Part shown: one piece after another, positions 47,701-61,859 of the stretch
How the letters are laid out: each line of letters opens with the position of its first letter
Position numbering within the stretch: position 1 is the first letter of the stretch
Assembly: GCA_021209875.1 (NCBI GenBank)
Contig: JAGYVD010000010.1
Coordinates: 1-64,000, forward strand
DNA length: 64,000 bases
Reading direction: 5' to 3'
Source: Rosellinia necatrix
Taxonomy: Eukaryota > Ascomycota > Sordariomycetes > Xylariales > Xylariaceae
Translations under genes and position numbers: made by a program
The notes under the pieces: generated by a model
Database searches by the model: none
What the model was told of the DNA's origin: nothing
What the model saw: only the letters and a program-made list of their open reading frames with translations

Positions 47701-50590
47701 TTTAGCTAAGCTTTTAGCCCTATTTTCTAACTAAAATAAAAATATATAAAATATAAATATTATATAAAAAAAAAAAACTAAAAATATATTTAAAAATAAA
47801 CTTAAAATTTAATTATTTAAATCTTAATATTTATAAAAATATATATATTAAAATAAATATAATTTTAAAAATATAAATAATTTATTTTTATTATTATTTA
47901 AAATTATTAAAAATAAATGATTGTTATTTTTTATATAATATTATTTATTTTATAATTTAGATTATATTAATATAATTTTATATTTTTAATTTTTTAATAG
48001 TTTTATATAATAGTTTATTTTATTTTAAAAGTTTATCTTTAAATATTTAAAAATTTAAATATTTTTAAAAAATAAAATTATTAATTTTATAAATAAATTT
48101 TAATATAAGTTTTAATAAATAAATAATAAAAACTTAAATATAATAAGCATTTTAATATTTTATAATTTTTATTGTTTAAATTATAAAAATTATTTATTTT
48201 TTATTTTAATTTTAATATAATAATAAATTTTATTAAATATAAAAATAATAATTTTTTAATAAAATTATTACTTATTTAATAATATTAAATTTATATTATT
48301 AAATTAAAAGCTAAAATCTTTATTTTTATTTTTATATTTTTAATATTTATCAATATATTATAAAATATAAACAATTTAAACAATAATTTAATTTTTATAT
48401 ATTATAAAAAACTTATTTATTTAATATTATTTATATTTAATAAATTAATTTAATTAAATATTTTTATATTATTTTTATAATTTTTAAAAAAGCTTTAAAA
48501 TATGAAATAATAAAATAAAGTTTTTATTTAAATTTAATATAAAAATCCTTATAATATTTTATTTTATAAAATTAAATATTATATATAAATAATTTTTATT
48601 AATTTAAATTTAATTATAAAATAAATTTAAATTTTATAATTAAAAGTTTTAAAAGATATATATAGTTATATATTTATTATTTATTATATAATAATAATAT
48701 TTATATTAATTAAGCTTTATTAAAAATTATATTTTATAATTAAATATAACTTTTATTAAGTAAGATTTTATTTAATATATTTTTATTTTATAATTATTTT
48801 TTTTAAAGTTAACATATTTTTATTTTTAAAAGTTGTTATAATTAATTATAAAATATATTAAAATAATTATTAAAATATTAATATTTTTAATTTAATATAT
48901 ATAAATATAAAAAATATATTATATAATTATAAATTTTATTTATTTTTATAAATTATAAGTTTATTAAAATAAAAAAGTTTAATTTAAATATTTATAAAAG
49001 TTTTTAAACTTTTAAACATTATTTTGAAATTTATAACTTATTTTATAATATTAATAACATTTTATAATGTTATAAACTTAATTATTATTTAATAAATTTT
49101 TAAACATTTCAAATTTTTTAATTTTATTATTTTTAAATATATAATAAAATTTTAATTTATTCATATTTATATATAGTTATAAAAGTTTTAATTTAATTTA
49201 TTATTTATAAATTTAAATTTATAAATATAGTTTATTTTATAATATTTTAAATTTTAGTTTTATTATATTTTTAAAAGTTTATTAATTAATATTAAAAATT
49301 TTTATAATTATATAAACATTTTTTAATATTTTTTAATATTTTTAATATATATTTAATAAAAATATAAATTAATTTATAAAACAATTTAAAATTAATTAAA
49401 ACATAGTAATATTTTAAACATTTTTATATAAATAATTAAAGTTGTTAAAAAGTTTTTTAATATAATAAGCTATAAATATTTATATATATTAATTATTATA
49501 ATTAATATAATTTTAAAAGTTAGTTTTTGTTTATATATATACTGTTTTTAAATATAGCATTAAAACTATATTTTATATATATATATATTTTATTTAAATA
49601 ATAATAAAAATAAATATTACTAGCTTAATTATAAGACTGTTTTATATTATTATTATAATATATATAATATAATAATTATAATATTATAAAATTTTTAAAA
49701 TTTATAAATAAAGGTTATAAATATAATAAATTTAATTAAAAGTATTATTTTAATATTATTATATTTATAAACTTTTAATTTTATAATAATATTATATATA
49801 TATTAATAATAAATATAATAATACTTTAAATTTTATTTAATAATATAAAACAATAAATAAGCTTAGTTTAAATAAACTAGCTTATTGAAGTTAAAATATT
49901 TTAATTAATTTATATTTAATAAAATTAAAAACTTTATTTTTTATTTTTAAACTACTATATAAACTATTATTTAATTAAGTTTAAATTATATATTAAAACA
50001 ATAAAATAATTATTTATCAGATTTTATTTAATATCTTATAAAAGCTTAAAATATTTTATATTAACAGTTTTAATTTTTGAATTTTTATAACTTATATTTA
50101 TAAAAAACAAAAATATTATGTTAATATATATATAAAATTTAAAATAAAATAAAATATTAAAAAATAACACAACTTTTAAATCTATTTTATATAATTTAAT
50201 ATATTTTATTTTAAACTATTATAAAAATTATATAAAAATAATTATAATATTATTTATAAGCTTTTAATTATAAACTTTTTAAATTTTATATTATAATAAA
50301 ATTATTATATTATTAAATAAATATATATAATAAAATTATTATATAATTATTAAATATTTCTTTTATAATTATTTAAATATAATTAATTTAATTATAAAAA
50401 AAGCCATATTAAATAATTAAATATAATTATAAAAATATATATTATAAAATATTAAAAGCTAATTATAAATTAAACTATTATTTTATATAAAAAAAAATAT
50501 AAAGTAAAAGTTTTTTAATATTTTAACATATAAAATTAAAAACTAAACACATGTTTAAAAATTAATTATATATAAAAAAAATTATATAAT
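47701..50590. other. AT-rich DNA, one inverted R3 copy
   Basis: Nearly pure A/T. About 49470-49575 is the reverse complement of R3. No coding frame or other feature can be supported. Confidence 0.5.
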
Positions 50591-50828
50591 AGTTATAAAT
50601 AACTAGTTTTTTAATAGCATGTATAGCACGCGCAAGATATTTATGCATTTGTTGCTAACTAATACATATAAACTAGCTATAACATATAAACTAGACCTAT
50701 TTTACACATTTATATTTAGCTGAAATTCTAATACGGTAATTCTTTCTATTTACTTTTATTTTTTTTGTTTATAGATTTTTTATATAATATATTATTTATT
50801 ACTAAAGGTTTAACTTTTATTTATAATT
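50591..50828 (-). mobile_element. Family B element, copy B2
   Basis: Reverse complement of B1 along its length. The ends AGTTATAAATAACTAGTT (50591-50608) and the complement of AACTTTTATTTATAATT (about 50812-50828) are inverted repeats. TAGCATGTATAGCACGCGC and AACATATAAACTAGACC are retained with few changes relative to B1. Confidence 0.75.
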
Positions 50829-52124
50829 AATATAATAATAATTATTATGTAAAAAAAAGAAAAATAAAAATAAAGGTATAAAGTTTGCAAAAATATTAAT
50901 ATAATATTTATATTTATAAAAATAATATATAATTATTTAATTAAAACTATTTAAATTAATTTAAAATAATATTTCTTGGTTTAATAATATTTTAATCTAT
51001 TTTTATTTAAAAGTTTATAAAAATATATAATTTATTAATTTAAAGTTTTAAAGTTTAAAAGTTTAAAATATTATATTAAAAATAAAAGTTTTGTTATAAG
51101 TTATTATAAAAATTAATTTATTAAATTATTTATAATATACATTTTAAAATAATAAAATTATTAATATTAAAAGGTAAATTTTATATAACAAATAAAATAA
51201 TATATTAAATATAAAATTTTAGTTTTTTAAATATTATTATAATTATTTAAAAATTGTTTTTTATAATTTAATTTTAATAATTAACAAATATTTATATTAA
51301 TAAATATATTATTTAATTAAAACTTTATTGTTTTATATTTAATAAATTTTAATAATTATAATATTTTAAATATTTAATAATTTATTATTTTTAGATGAAA
51401 AAAAATTTTTATATAAATAAAATATTATAAAATAATATAATTAAATAAAAGAATATATTAAATAATAATTTAATGTTTATATTATTTTATTTTAATAAAT
51501 TATAAACTGTTATATAAATTAATTAATTTAATAATAATTTTAAAACTTTATTTTATTTATTATAAAACTAAGTTTATTTTTTATAAATATTATTTTTATA
51601 TTAAAACTTTTTAAAAATAAATTTAATAATTAAAATATATTTTAAAAATTATAAATATAGATTAAAATTTAAAAGTTATAAAATTAGAAATAATTATTTA
51701 TAATAGTTTTTTATAATTTAAGCATAATATTTTAACATTATATAAATATAAAATAAAATATAATATATATAAATTAAACATATATTATATAATTATATAT
51801 TTATTAAACAGTTTTAAATATAATATTCTAAAGTTTTTATATTAATAAAATAAATATTTTAATATAAGTTATATAATAAATTTTTAAAATGTTTAATATT
51901 TTTGCTATTTTTTATATATAAATTTTTTAAATATTTAAAATAAATTTTTAAAAGTTTAATTTATATAAGTATCTAATTATAATATTTTTGAATTTTAAAA
52001 TTCTTTAAAATATAAATTAATATATATTTAAATAAAATTATAATAATATATAATATTTTTATTTAGAAAAATGTTTATTTTTATATAAAAGTAAATTAAT
52101 AAAATTAATTATAATTATTAAAAA
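50829..52124. other. AT-rich DNA without recognisable features
   Basis: No open frame, repeat or hairpin of note apart from low-complexity A/T runs. Confidence 0.5.
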
Positions 52125-52303
52125 TAAAGGTTTAGAAAAAGAAACATAGTATTAAGTTTATAAAAATGTAATATAAAATTAAAAAGCTTTTAGTCCTGCC
52201 AGGACTAAAAGCTTTAAAGTAGTATTTTATTTAATTTATAAAATTTTTGTTTAGTTAGCTGCGCTAGCTAAATAAAAAGCCTTTTTTTTTTTTAATCATG
52301 TTA
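52125..52303 (+). mobile_element. Double-hairpin element DH2 (mutated)
   Basis: Aligns with DH1 from AAGGTTTA to the right end. Hairpin 1 has perfect 15-bp arms AAAGCTTTTAGTCCT (52183-52197) and 52201-52215 with loop GCC. Hairpin 2 has arms at about 52244-52259 and 52263-52278 with loop TGC and two mismatches. In the 13-bp core of hairpin 1, four sites differ from DH1, and each is matched by the complementary change in the other arm. Confidence 0.75.
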
Positions 52304-53624
52304 TAAGAATAACATACATATTAAAATAATTAAACTTATAATAAATATTATTTTAAAATATTATTTAAAACATAACAAAAATAATTATAAATAAATTACT
52401 ATATTAATAAACGTATTTTTAAATTAAATAAAAGCAAAGTTTTAAATTTATTATTTAATTTTATATAAAAACTAATTTTATAATTATAATTTATAAAGTT
52501 ATATTAATATATGTTTATAATTAACTTTTATTATTTATATTAATAAATATTTTATAGTTTATTATATTATATAAATATTTTAGTTTAATTATAATAATAT
52601 AATAATATAACTTTAATATATAATTTTATTATTAAAAATTTAAATCTAAAATCTGTTATAAAAATATAAATTATATTTTAATATTGTTTTAACATTAAAA
52701 TTAATTATTATTAAACATATAATATTATAATTGTTTTAATAATTTAAATATTTAAATATATTTAAACTATATAAATTTAGTTTTATTACTATTTTTAAAA
52801 TATTTTCTCAGGTCTTTTTAATATTATTAATATAATATATTTAAAATTAAATAAAATGTTATTTAAAGCTTTAAACTTATTTAAAAAGTTTAATATAACA
52901 ATTAAAATTTTAAAGATTTTTAAAAAAAACAAAATCATATAAACGTTTATTATTTTATTATATTAAAAGCTTTTAGTTAAATAATATTTTAAAATAGAAT
53001 TTTTATAAATAATAATATTATATATAATTTATTTAAATATTATTATATTTAATATATTGTTTTAATTAAATAATATAATTAATATTATAATTATTAAATA
53101 TAAATAAAAGTACTTTAAGTAATTTTATATAAATATATTTTTATATATAATAATAATAACTTTTAATAAAAACATAAACTTTAATTTAAAGCTGATTAAA
53201 TTAAATATTTTTATATAATTAAAACTATTAATAATAACATAATATTATTTTTAATTATTTATTTATATAAAAATATAATTAAATCTTATATTATTATATA
53301 ATTTTAATATTTATAACAAAATAATATTAAAATAAAATTGCTTTTTATATTTATTTAATATTATTACTTTATATAAATAAAAATAAGTAAAACAAACTTG
53401 AAATTATATACGCTTTTTTAAATTAATTTAATATTTTATATATATTTTTAATATAAATTCTTTTTAATTTTAATTAAAAATATATTTCTAGTTTTTTAAT
53501 TTATATAAAAGATTTATAATTATATTTTTATATAAAATATTTATAATTATAATTATAAAAGTTTATTTTTAATATAATTTTATTATTATTTATATATTAT
53601 TTTTATATATTATAAAAATAATAT
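52304..53624. other. AT-rich DNA between DH2 and DH3
   Basis: About 1.3 kb flanked by the inverted DH2/DH3 pair. No gene, repeat or terminal motif is visible that would make the whole a composite element. Confidence 0.5.
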
Positions 53625-53795
53625 TATTAATATAATTAAAAAAATTTTTATTTAGCTCGCGCAGCTAGCTAAATAAAATTATATAAATTAATTAAAATAT
53701 TAGCTTAAAATTTTTAGTTTTTATAAAACTAAAAGCTTTTTTTAATTTTACGTTATATTTTTATAGACTTAATACTATGCTACTTTTAATAATTT
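53625..53795 (-). mobile_element. Double-hairpin element DH3 (mutated, inverted)
   Basis: Reverse complement of DH2. Hairpin 2 appears first, with TTTTATTTAGCT pairing with AGCTAAATAAAA (about 53653-53680). Hairpin 1 follows, TTTTAGTTTT / AAAACTAAAA (53712-53721 / 53725-53734) with loop TAT. The outer flank TAGACTTAATACTATGC is the complement of the DH2 flank GCATAGTATTAAGT. Confidence 0.65.
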
Positions 53796-56700
53796 TTACT
53801 AATTATTTTATATTATAATTTTTATTAATATTTTTAATATATATTTTAATATTAATATAATTTAATAAAAATTAAAAATTTATATATTTTTATTTTTATA
53901 ATTATTTATATAGTTTAAATTTTTTGTTTTAAAATTAAAAATATTAATATAAGCAATAAAATAATTTATAACAGTAGTATAAAACAACTTAGTAATTAAG
54001 CCAGAAATCCTTATTTTAAAGATTTTTAAACAAAGGATATATATATATAAAATATAGTTTTAATGCTGTATTTATAAATGTTACGCTTAAAATAAAAACA
54101 ACTTTTAAAATTGTTTTTATTATATAATTAATATATATAAATACCTGTAGCTTATTATATTAAATAAAAGCTTTTTAATAAATTTAATTATTTATATTAA
54201 ATATTTTTAAAATATTATTATGTTTTTAATAATTAATAAATTTTTAATAAATTGATTTATATTTTTATTAAAATTATAAGCCCGGTTTATTATTAAATTA
54301 ATTTTTTTAAAAGCTATAATTTATTTAATTTTAAAATATAAAATCGTTTATTTAAATTTTATATAGTTATTATTTTTATTTAACTAAATCTTTTATATTT
54401 TAGTTTTAAAGCTTTAAATTTTATTATAGCTTTTAAAATAAATACTGTATTATTTTCGTTTTTATAATAACAGCTTTAATTATAATAATTAAAATAAATA
54501 TTTTTTAAAATTATTTATAATTAAAATTGCTAATACATCTGTTTAAAATATTATGTTTAAATAAAAATATTTTAACGTTTATTAACCTTAATAATAAAAG
54601 CTTAATATATAATTTAAACTTGTTTTTATATAATTAACGCAAAAATTAGCGGCAATATATTTTAAACAAATAAAAAAAATAATAATATATAAAAATACAT
54701 ATATAAAAACTTTATATACAAATTTTAACTGTAAAACTTTTAATGCTTAATATTTTTAAACTTATTATTTAAAAATTATTATTAAGCTTTTAAATATTTA
54801 AACAGAATATTTTATTTAGCTTTAAAATAAAGCTTATTTTTAATTACGCTATATAATTATATATAAATAAATTAATAAAACAGTTAATATTATATATATA
54901 AAATTGCTATTAATATAAATATTAAAACTTTAATTTTATATTTAAAACCTTAATTTTATTTTATATAATATAATTTTATTTGTTTTATTTTTTTGATATT
55001 ATTATTTAATAAAAATATTAAGCAATTATAGCTAAAGTTTTAAAAACAGAGTTAAAATAATAATATAATATAAAAGATAAAAATAAATATATTAAAAATA
55101 ATAATTTTAAAGCTTTTTAATATAAATAAAATACTTATAGCAAAAAATGTTTTAATAGCAGTAAATATTTATATAATATTTAATTAAAAATATTAATAAT
55201 TTATTAGGTTAATTAAATATAAACTATTAAAAAAAAAATTTATTTTAATAAAATATAATAAAATTCTTTATGCTATAATTTATAAATATAAGCTAAAAAA
55301 AAAAAATAAATTTAAAATATTTATAAGTTTAATAAGCTAATAAATATAAAATAAATTTTAGCTAATATAATAATATATTAAAATAATAAAGCTTAAAAAC
55401 GTGCTAAAACAATTTAGCCAGCTAAAAAATTATAAATACTTATGTTTAAATAAAGCTAAAAATATTTATTTTTAGCTTTTTAAGCGTTATAATAAGTTTT
55501 AGTTTATAATTAATAAAATTAATATATATTAGCTTAATAAAATCTAAATTAAGACTGTAAAATTAAAAAATAAAACGGTAGTTTTATATATATTATAAAA
55601 CTTATGTAGCAAAATTATTAATTTAAGTTAAAAAATTAATAAAATAAAAAAAAATAGTTTAAATAATATAATAAATTTTAATAATAAAAAAAACTATTTT
55701 AATTTTAATATAACTTTATAATAATTAATTTAATTTTATTAAAAAAATTACTAATAACTCGGGGTATTTTTACGATCGGATTTAAAAAGCATATTTTAAT
55801 AAATAATATATTAATTAATTATTATAAAATATTATATTTAATTAATAATAAAAAGCTATTAAACCTTAGATTTTTATTTTAATTAAACATAAAATATAGT
55901 TTATATAAACATTTTATAGTTTTTTTTTAAATAAAAATAAAAATTATTTAAAAATATTATTTAGCTTTAAAAAACTTATTAATAAATATAATATTTATTA
56001 ATATAATGTTAATAAAAAGTTTTATATAGATATTATTTTAAAAGCTTATTTAATTAAAAAAAAATCTAATATTATAGTTTTAATTATTTATTATGTTTTA
56101 AAAATATAAAAATAATATTTTAATAGTTTAATTTATTAAATATTATAACTTAGTTTTTTTAATATAAATTTAATTTTAATATTTAAATAAAAGTTTTATA
56201 TTAAATATAAACAAAATATTATAAATAATTTTAAAAGTGCCGCTAAATTAATTATATTTAATTAATTTTAATATATTTTAATTTATAAGCTATTTTAAAA
56301 ATTTTTAAGCTAAAAAAATTTTAAAGCTTTTTAATATTTATAATTAAAATATTTAAAAGCTATGCTTTATAAATATTAATATATATAATTAAAAATATAT
56401 AAATTAATAAAATTTTATATATTAAATATAAAATATATGCTATTATATATATAATATAATAAATATTGAAGCGATTTTTAAATAAAAAGCTGTTTAATTT
56501 TTTAAAAGCTATATTAAAATCTGTTTAATTATTTAATAAAATATAATAAATTAAATTAAACTTTAATAATTAAAAATAAATATATTAAATTAATTTATAT
56601 ATATTTTTTAATAAATAAAACTATTATATAAGTTTTTTAAAATTAAATAATTTATATATTAAATAAAAAACGTTATAAGTTTATAGTTTATATTATTAAA

Positions 56701-59700
56701 ATAATTTAAATATTTTTATAATAGTTTATAAAAATAAAACTTAATATAAGCTTTAATTAAAAAATAAAAAATTAATAATAAGTTTTTTATTTTATATTAA
56801 AAAGCTTGTTAAAAATATTAAATAAGCTAGCAAAAAATAATTAATAAAATAAATAAATTATTATATAAAACTAGCTTATTATTAAAACTAAAGCTAGAAA
56901 TAGTTTAAATAGCTGTTTAATTATATAATAAAAGTTTTTTAAAGTTTAAAACTTTTATATTTTTATTATATGTTTAAATATTAATTAACGTAATATTATT
57001 AATAATATAATTTAGCTTAAATAAAAACATTAATAAACGATTTATAATCAAATTAAAACAAAATATATATATATAAATATTATATATATTTAATAAAAAA
57101 AAAACTTGCTGTTAAAAAGCAGTAAATATTTAAAATTAAACTTTAATTTTATATTAAATATTTAATTAAATATAAAACAATTAATTTATATTATATATAA
57201 GTTTTTCATAATAAAAATAATTATTATTAAAAATATTAAATTTAATAAAAGCTATTTTTTTTAAAAGCAGAAAAACTAGCTATTAAAATTAAATAGCAGT
57301 AAAAAAACTAAAAGCTTTAAATTTAATAAATAAACAGCATTATAAAATAAATAATAAATAAAAGCTTAAAAATATATTATATATAGTTTTTAAAAATATA
57401 AAAATATATAAATATTTTTATTTATAATTTAATTAGTTAAACTAATAAATATAAATTAAAAATAAATATATTAATAAAATAAATTTTAAGCTAAAAACTA
57501 GTTTTTTAAATATAGCAATAAAATTTATTATTTTAAAGATAATTTTAAGCTAAAAATAATTTTAATAAAAAGCTTTAAAAATAAAACAACTATAATATAT
57601 AAAAAAATAATAACGTTTTAAAACGTTCTAAATTTTATTAATAAAAATATTAATTATTAAATAAACTAGCAGAAAATTAATTTTAACTAGCAAAATAAAT
57701 AATAAAAAGCTAAAAAAACTTAAATAAAATATAAATATATATATAAAATATTTTTATTTATAAATAAATTAAACTATAAAACTAAACATAAAAATTAAAT
57801 AAAAGCTAAAAAATAATATAAAAATTTAATATTTATTATAATAATATATATAAAATCAAAAATTCATTTATTAAAAATTATATATAAAATATTTTATAAA
57901 AATATTTTTTAAAATAAATAAAAGCTTTATATTTTAAAAATTATAAATATAAAATATTATATGTTATATTTATAGCTATAATATAATAATATAAAATTAA
58001 TCGATTAAAAATTAGTTTAAAAATTAAATATATTAAAATAATTTTATTAAAAACTTTTATAAAATAAAAAGCTTAAAATTATTTTTAAAACAACTTTTAA
58101 AAAAAAATATATAAAAAATATTTATTATATAAAAAAAGTTATAAAAATAATTTTAATAAAAAATTAAAAATAAACTATTATTATTAAAATAAATATTTAT
58201 ATATAAATTTAATAAAAAAAAATTTTAAAGTTTATAAAATAAAGCTAGTTATATAAAAAATTTATAAATAATAAATATATTTTAATTAATATATGCTATA
58301 ATATTTATAGCAAATTTTTTAAATAATAATAATAATTAATATATATATTAATATAAAAATTAAATAGTTTAATATAATATTAATATTTTTAAATATTTTA
58401 AAAACAATAAACTTTTATTATATATTTAATATTAAACAGCTTTAAAAAGCAAAAAAACTATATTATTAAATAAAACTTTATATAAGTTATAAAATTTTTA
58501 TTATTATAATATAAAAAAAATATTTTAAAACGTTTTAAATTAATTATATTTAATAAAAACTATATTTATTTTATTTTATATAAACAATTTTTAGTTATAT
58601 ATAAAAAATAATAAAAATTAGCTAAAAGAATTATTAATAAAATTAAAAAGCTTATAAGTTTAAAAATAAAAAATATTATTTAATTTTCAAAAATTAAAAT
58701 AATTTATAATTATATAAAAAACGATTATATTAATATATAATTAATATATTAAAAAATCGTAGTTTAATTTAAATTAATTCATAACGTTTAAACTTTAAAA
58801 ATATTATTTTTATATAAAAGCTGTTAAAATATATAAAATAAGCTTTAAAAAAAAATTAAAATATATTAAAAAAATCAGTTTAATATTTTATATAATAATT
58901 ATATTATAACTAAATATAACATTTATAGCTATATTATTATTAAAATATTTTATAAATTTAAATTTAAATTATATAAAAATAATTAATTAAATAATTTATT
59001 ATTTATATTATATAAAATTTTTAAAATTATATATAAAAATAAAATTTAACAGCTTAAGCTTTATTAATTATAAAAACATATTATTTATAAACAATATAAA
59101 AACTAGGCGTTTTTGATATAAATATATTATATTTTATTTAAAAATATAATGTTTTAAAAATTATTAAAGAAAATATAATTTTAACTTTTATAATAAAACT
59201 AAAATTATTTTTTAACCTATATACCTAAAAAATAATAACTTTAAAACAGTTTTTAAAAATTTTATTTTAAACTTAAAAAATATAAATAATTTATTTAAAT
59301 AATATTTAAATAATTTATTTTATAATTAATAAATATAAAAAATTATTATAAAGTTTAAATATATAAATATATAAAATATATAGTTTAAATAAAAATATTA
59401 AAAAGCTTATTTATAATAAAATATTTTTTATTAATTAAATATTAATAAATAGTTTTATAAAAACTTTATATAAATATCATTTAAATATTTTAAAGCTTTA
59501 TTTAATTTAAATAATTTATATTATAATATAAAAAACTTATAAATTATTAGTTAAACTTTTAATAATTAATAAAAAAATTAAAAAATAAAAATATTTAAAA
59601 ACTTTTTAGTTTTATATAACTTTTAAAAAACGTTTTTTTATTTTTAATTTTTATTAAAATTTTTAAATTATTAGATTTTTAAATATATTAAAAAACGTTT

Positions 59701-61564
59701 TAAAATTAAATTCTTATAAGCTTTTTAAATAACGTTTAAAAATATAAATTATATAATAAAAATAAATAAAAAACTATAATAAAATAAAAATAAAAATATA
59801 AAAAATAATAAAGAAAAAATAATTAGTTATAAAAATATAAATATTAAAAATAATTAAAAACATATAAAAATATAAAAATTTATAAAAATAAACGTTTTTA
59901 AAGCTATAATATTTTATTTTTTATTAAAATATTAAAAGTTTAACGCAGTAAAATTTTAAAATTTAATATAATTTATTTTAAATTAATAAATAATTAATAA
60001 AAGCTTATAATAATTATTTATAATAATATTAAAAATAAAATAAAAAAATAAAAAACATTTAATTATTAGTTAAATATATAAAAACTTAATTTTATATTAT
60101 TAATTATATATTAATTAATTAATTAAAATATATGAAACAAAATATAAACTAAAAATATATTTATATTTAAAAATATAATATTAATATTAATTATTATATT
60201 TAATAGTTTTATAATATAATTTATTTAATTAATTAATAAATATAAAATTAATATAGCTTAAATAAAATATTTTTAAATAATATTTATTAGTTTTAAATAT
60301 AAATAAATAAAATAAAAAACAATATTAATAATAATAATAATAATAATATTTATTACATAATATTTTATATTAAAAATACAAAATAAAAATAATATATATA
60401 ATTATATAAAGTTTAATAATAATAGTTTAATAATATTAATTATAATAAAGTTTTAAAAATTTAAAATAATATATTTTTAATATTTAAATTTAAATTTAAA
60501 TTAAACAAGTTTAATAAAAATAAATTTATAAAAAAACGTTATTAAAATAAATTAATATATTTTTTAATTTTAAATATTATATTTAAATAAATTATAAATA
60601 AATAAATAAAAATATTAAAATATTATTTATAATAATATAAACAGCTAAAATAATAAAAATAATAAAAACAGCGTTAATAATAATAGCAGTAATAAAAATA
60701 ATAATAATAATAATAAAAATAATAGCAGTAATAAAAATAATAGCAGCAGCAGTAATAATAACAGTAATAATAATATAAATATAAATTTAATAATAATAAA
60801 ATAATTTTAAAATTATTTATAATAATTATTAATAATTTAAATATATATTAATAAATAAATTATATTAATAATTTATAAATAAAAAATAATATAATTAATA
60901 AATATAATATATAATAAATTATAATAATATGTATAAATTAATATAATTATAATAAAATTTTAAAATTATAAGTTTAATAAATATAAATATTAAATTTATT
61001 AAAAAATAAAATATATTTAAAATAATAAAAAAAATTATATTTTATATTAATATATTAAAAATTTAATAAAAATATATAAATAAAAAATTATATATAGTTT
61101 TTATATTTAAACTTAAAAAAAAAAAAAAATATTAAAAATAAAAATTAAATATTAAATTATATTTAAACTATTAATAAATTATTAATTATATTTGAATATT
61201 AATAAAAATTATTAAATTTAATTAAAATATAAAATAAAAATATAATTAAAATATATATTTAAAAAAATATTTTTTAAACGTGTTAATATAATTAAAAAAT
61301 TTATTTATAACTTTAAGAAAAAACTATAATATATAATTTTTTTTTGTTTATTATTATATATAAATAAATTAATTATATTAAGAAAATATATATATTATAA
61401 AAATATAAATTAATTAATTTATTAAAAATATTTAAAAAAAACTAATTTAAATAAAAATTTAAAATAATTAAAAATAAAATAATAAATTAATTAATTTAAA
61501 AATATATAATAATAATATAAAATAATTTAATAATTAAATTAAAATTTTTATCTTAAAACTTTTA
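53796..61564. other. Long AT-rich tract
   Basis: Nearly 8 kb of heavily mutated DNA. Recognisable parts are an R3 copy at 54030-54245 (direct, like 61565-61770) and a trinucleotide region at 60646-60785. Residual G/C in AGCT and ACG contexts (for example 54600-58000) suggests saturated mutation of once ordinary DNA. No frame, RNA gene or element edge can be supported in the rest. Confidence 0.5.
60318..60785. repeat. AAT/AGC trinucleotide-rich region
   Basis: A pure (AAT)n stretch near 60325-60347, then an imperfect AAT/AAA/AGC/AGT array at 60646-60785. The plus strand could read as an Asn/Ser/Lys tract for about 45 codons without stops, but there is no coding context on either side. Confidence 0.75.
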
Positions 61565-61770
61565 AACAAAAATATATATATATAAAATATAGTTTTAATA
61601 TTATATTTATAAATATTATATATTTAAAATAAAATAACTTTTAAAATTATTTTTATTATATAATTAATATATATAAATATTTATAGCTTATTATATTAAA
61701 TAAGAGCTTTTAATAAATTTAATTATTTATATTAAATATTTTAAAATATTATTATATTTTTAATAATTAA
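61565..61770 (+). repeat. R3 repeat copy beside the second minisatellite
   Basis: Aligns with 54030-54245 over about 200 bp (TTTAATAAATTTAATTATTT and neighbouring blocks) and with 19345-19540. It starts the second copy of the segment that includes 19345-21440. Confidence 0.6.
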
Positions 61771-61859
61771 TAAATCTTTTATAAATTAATTCACACTTTT
61801 ATTAAATAATTTAAATAAAATTAAATATTAAATTTATTAAATTTTATTTATTTTATTTA

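Noticed and set aside
60646..60785. Asn/Ser-rich coding exon.
   Set aside because: A trinucleotide array explains the open frame; flanks are noncoding.
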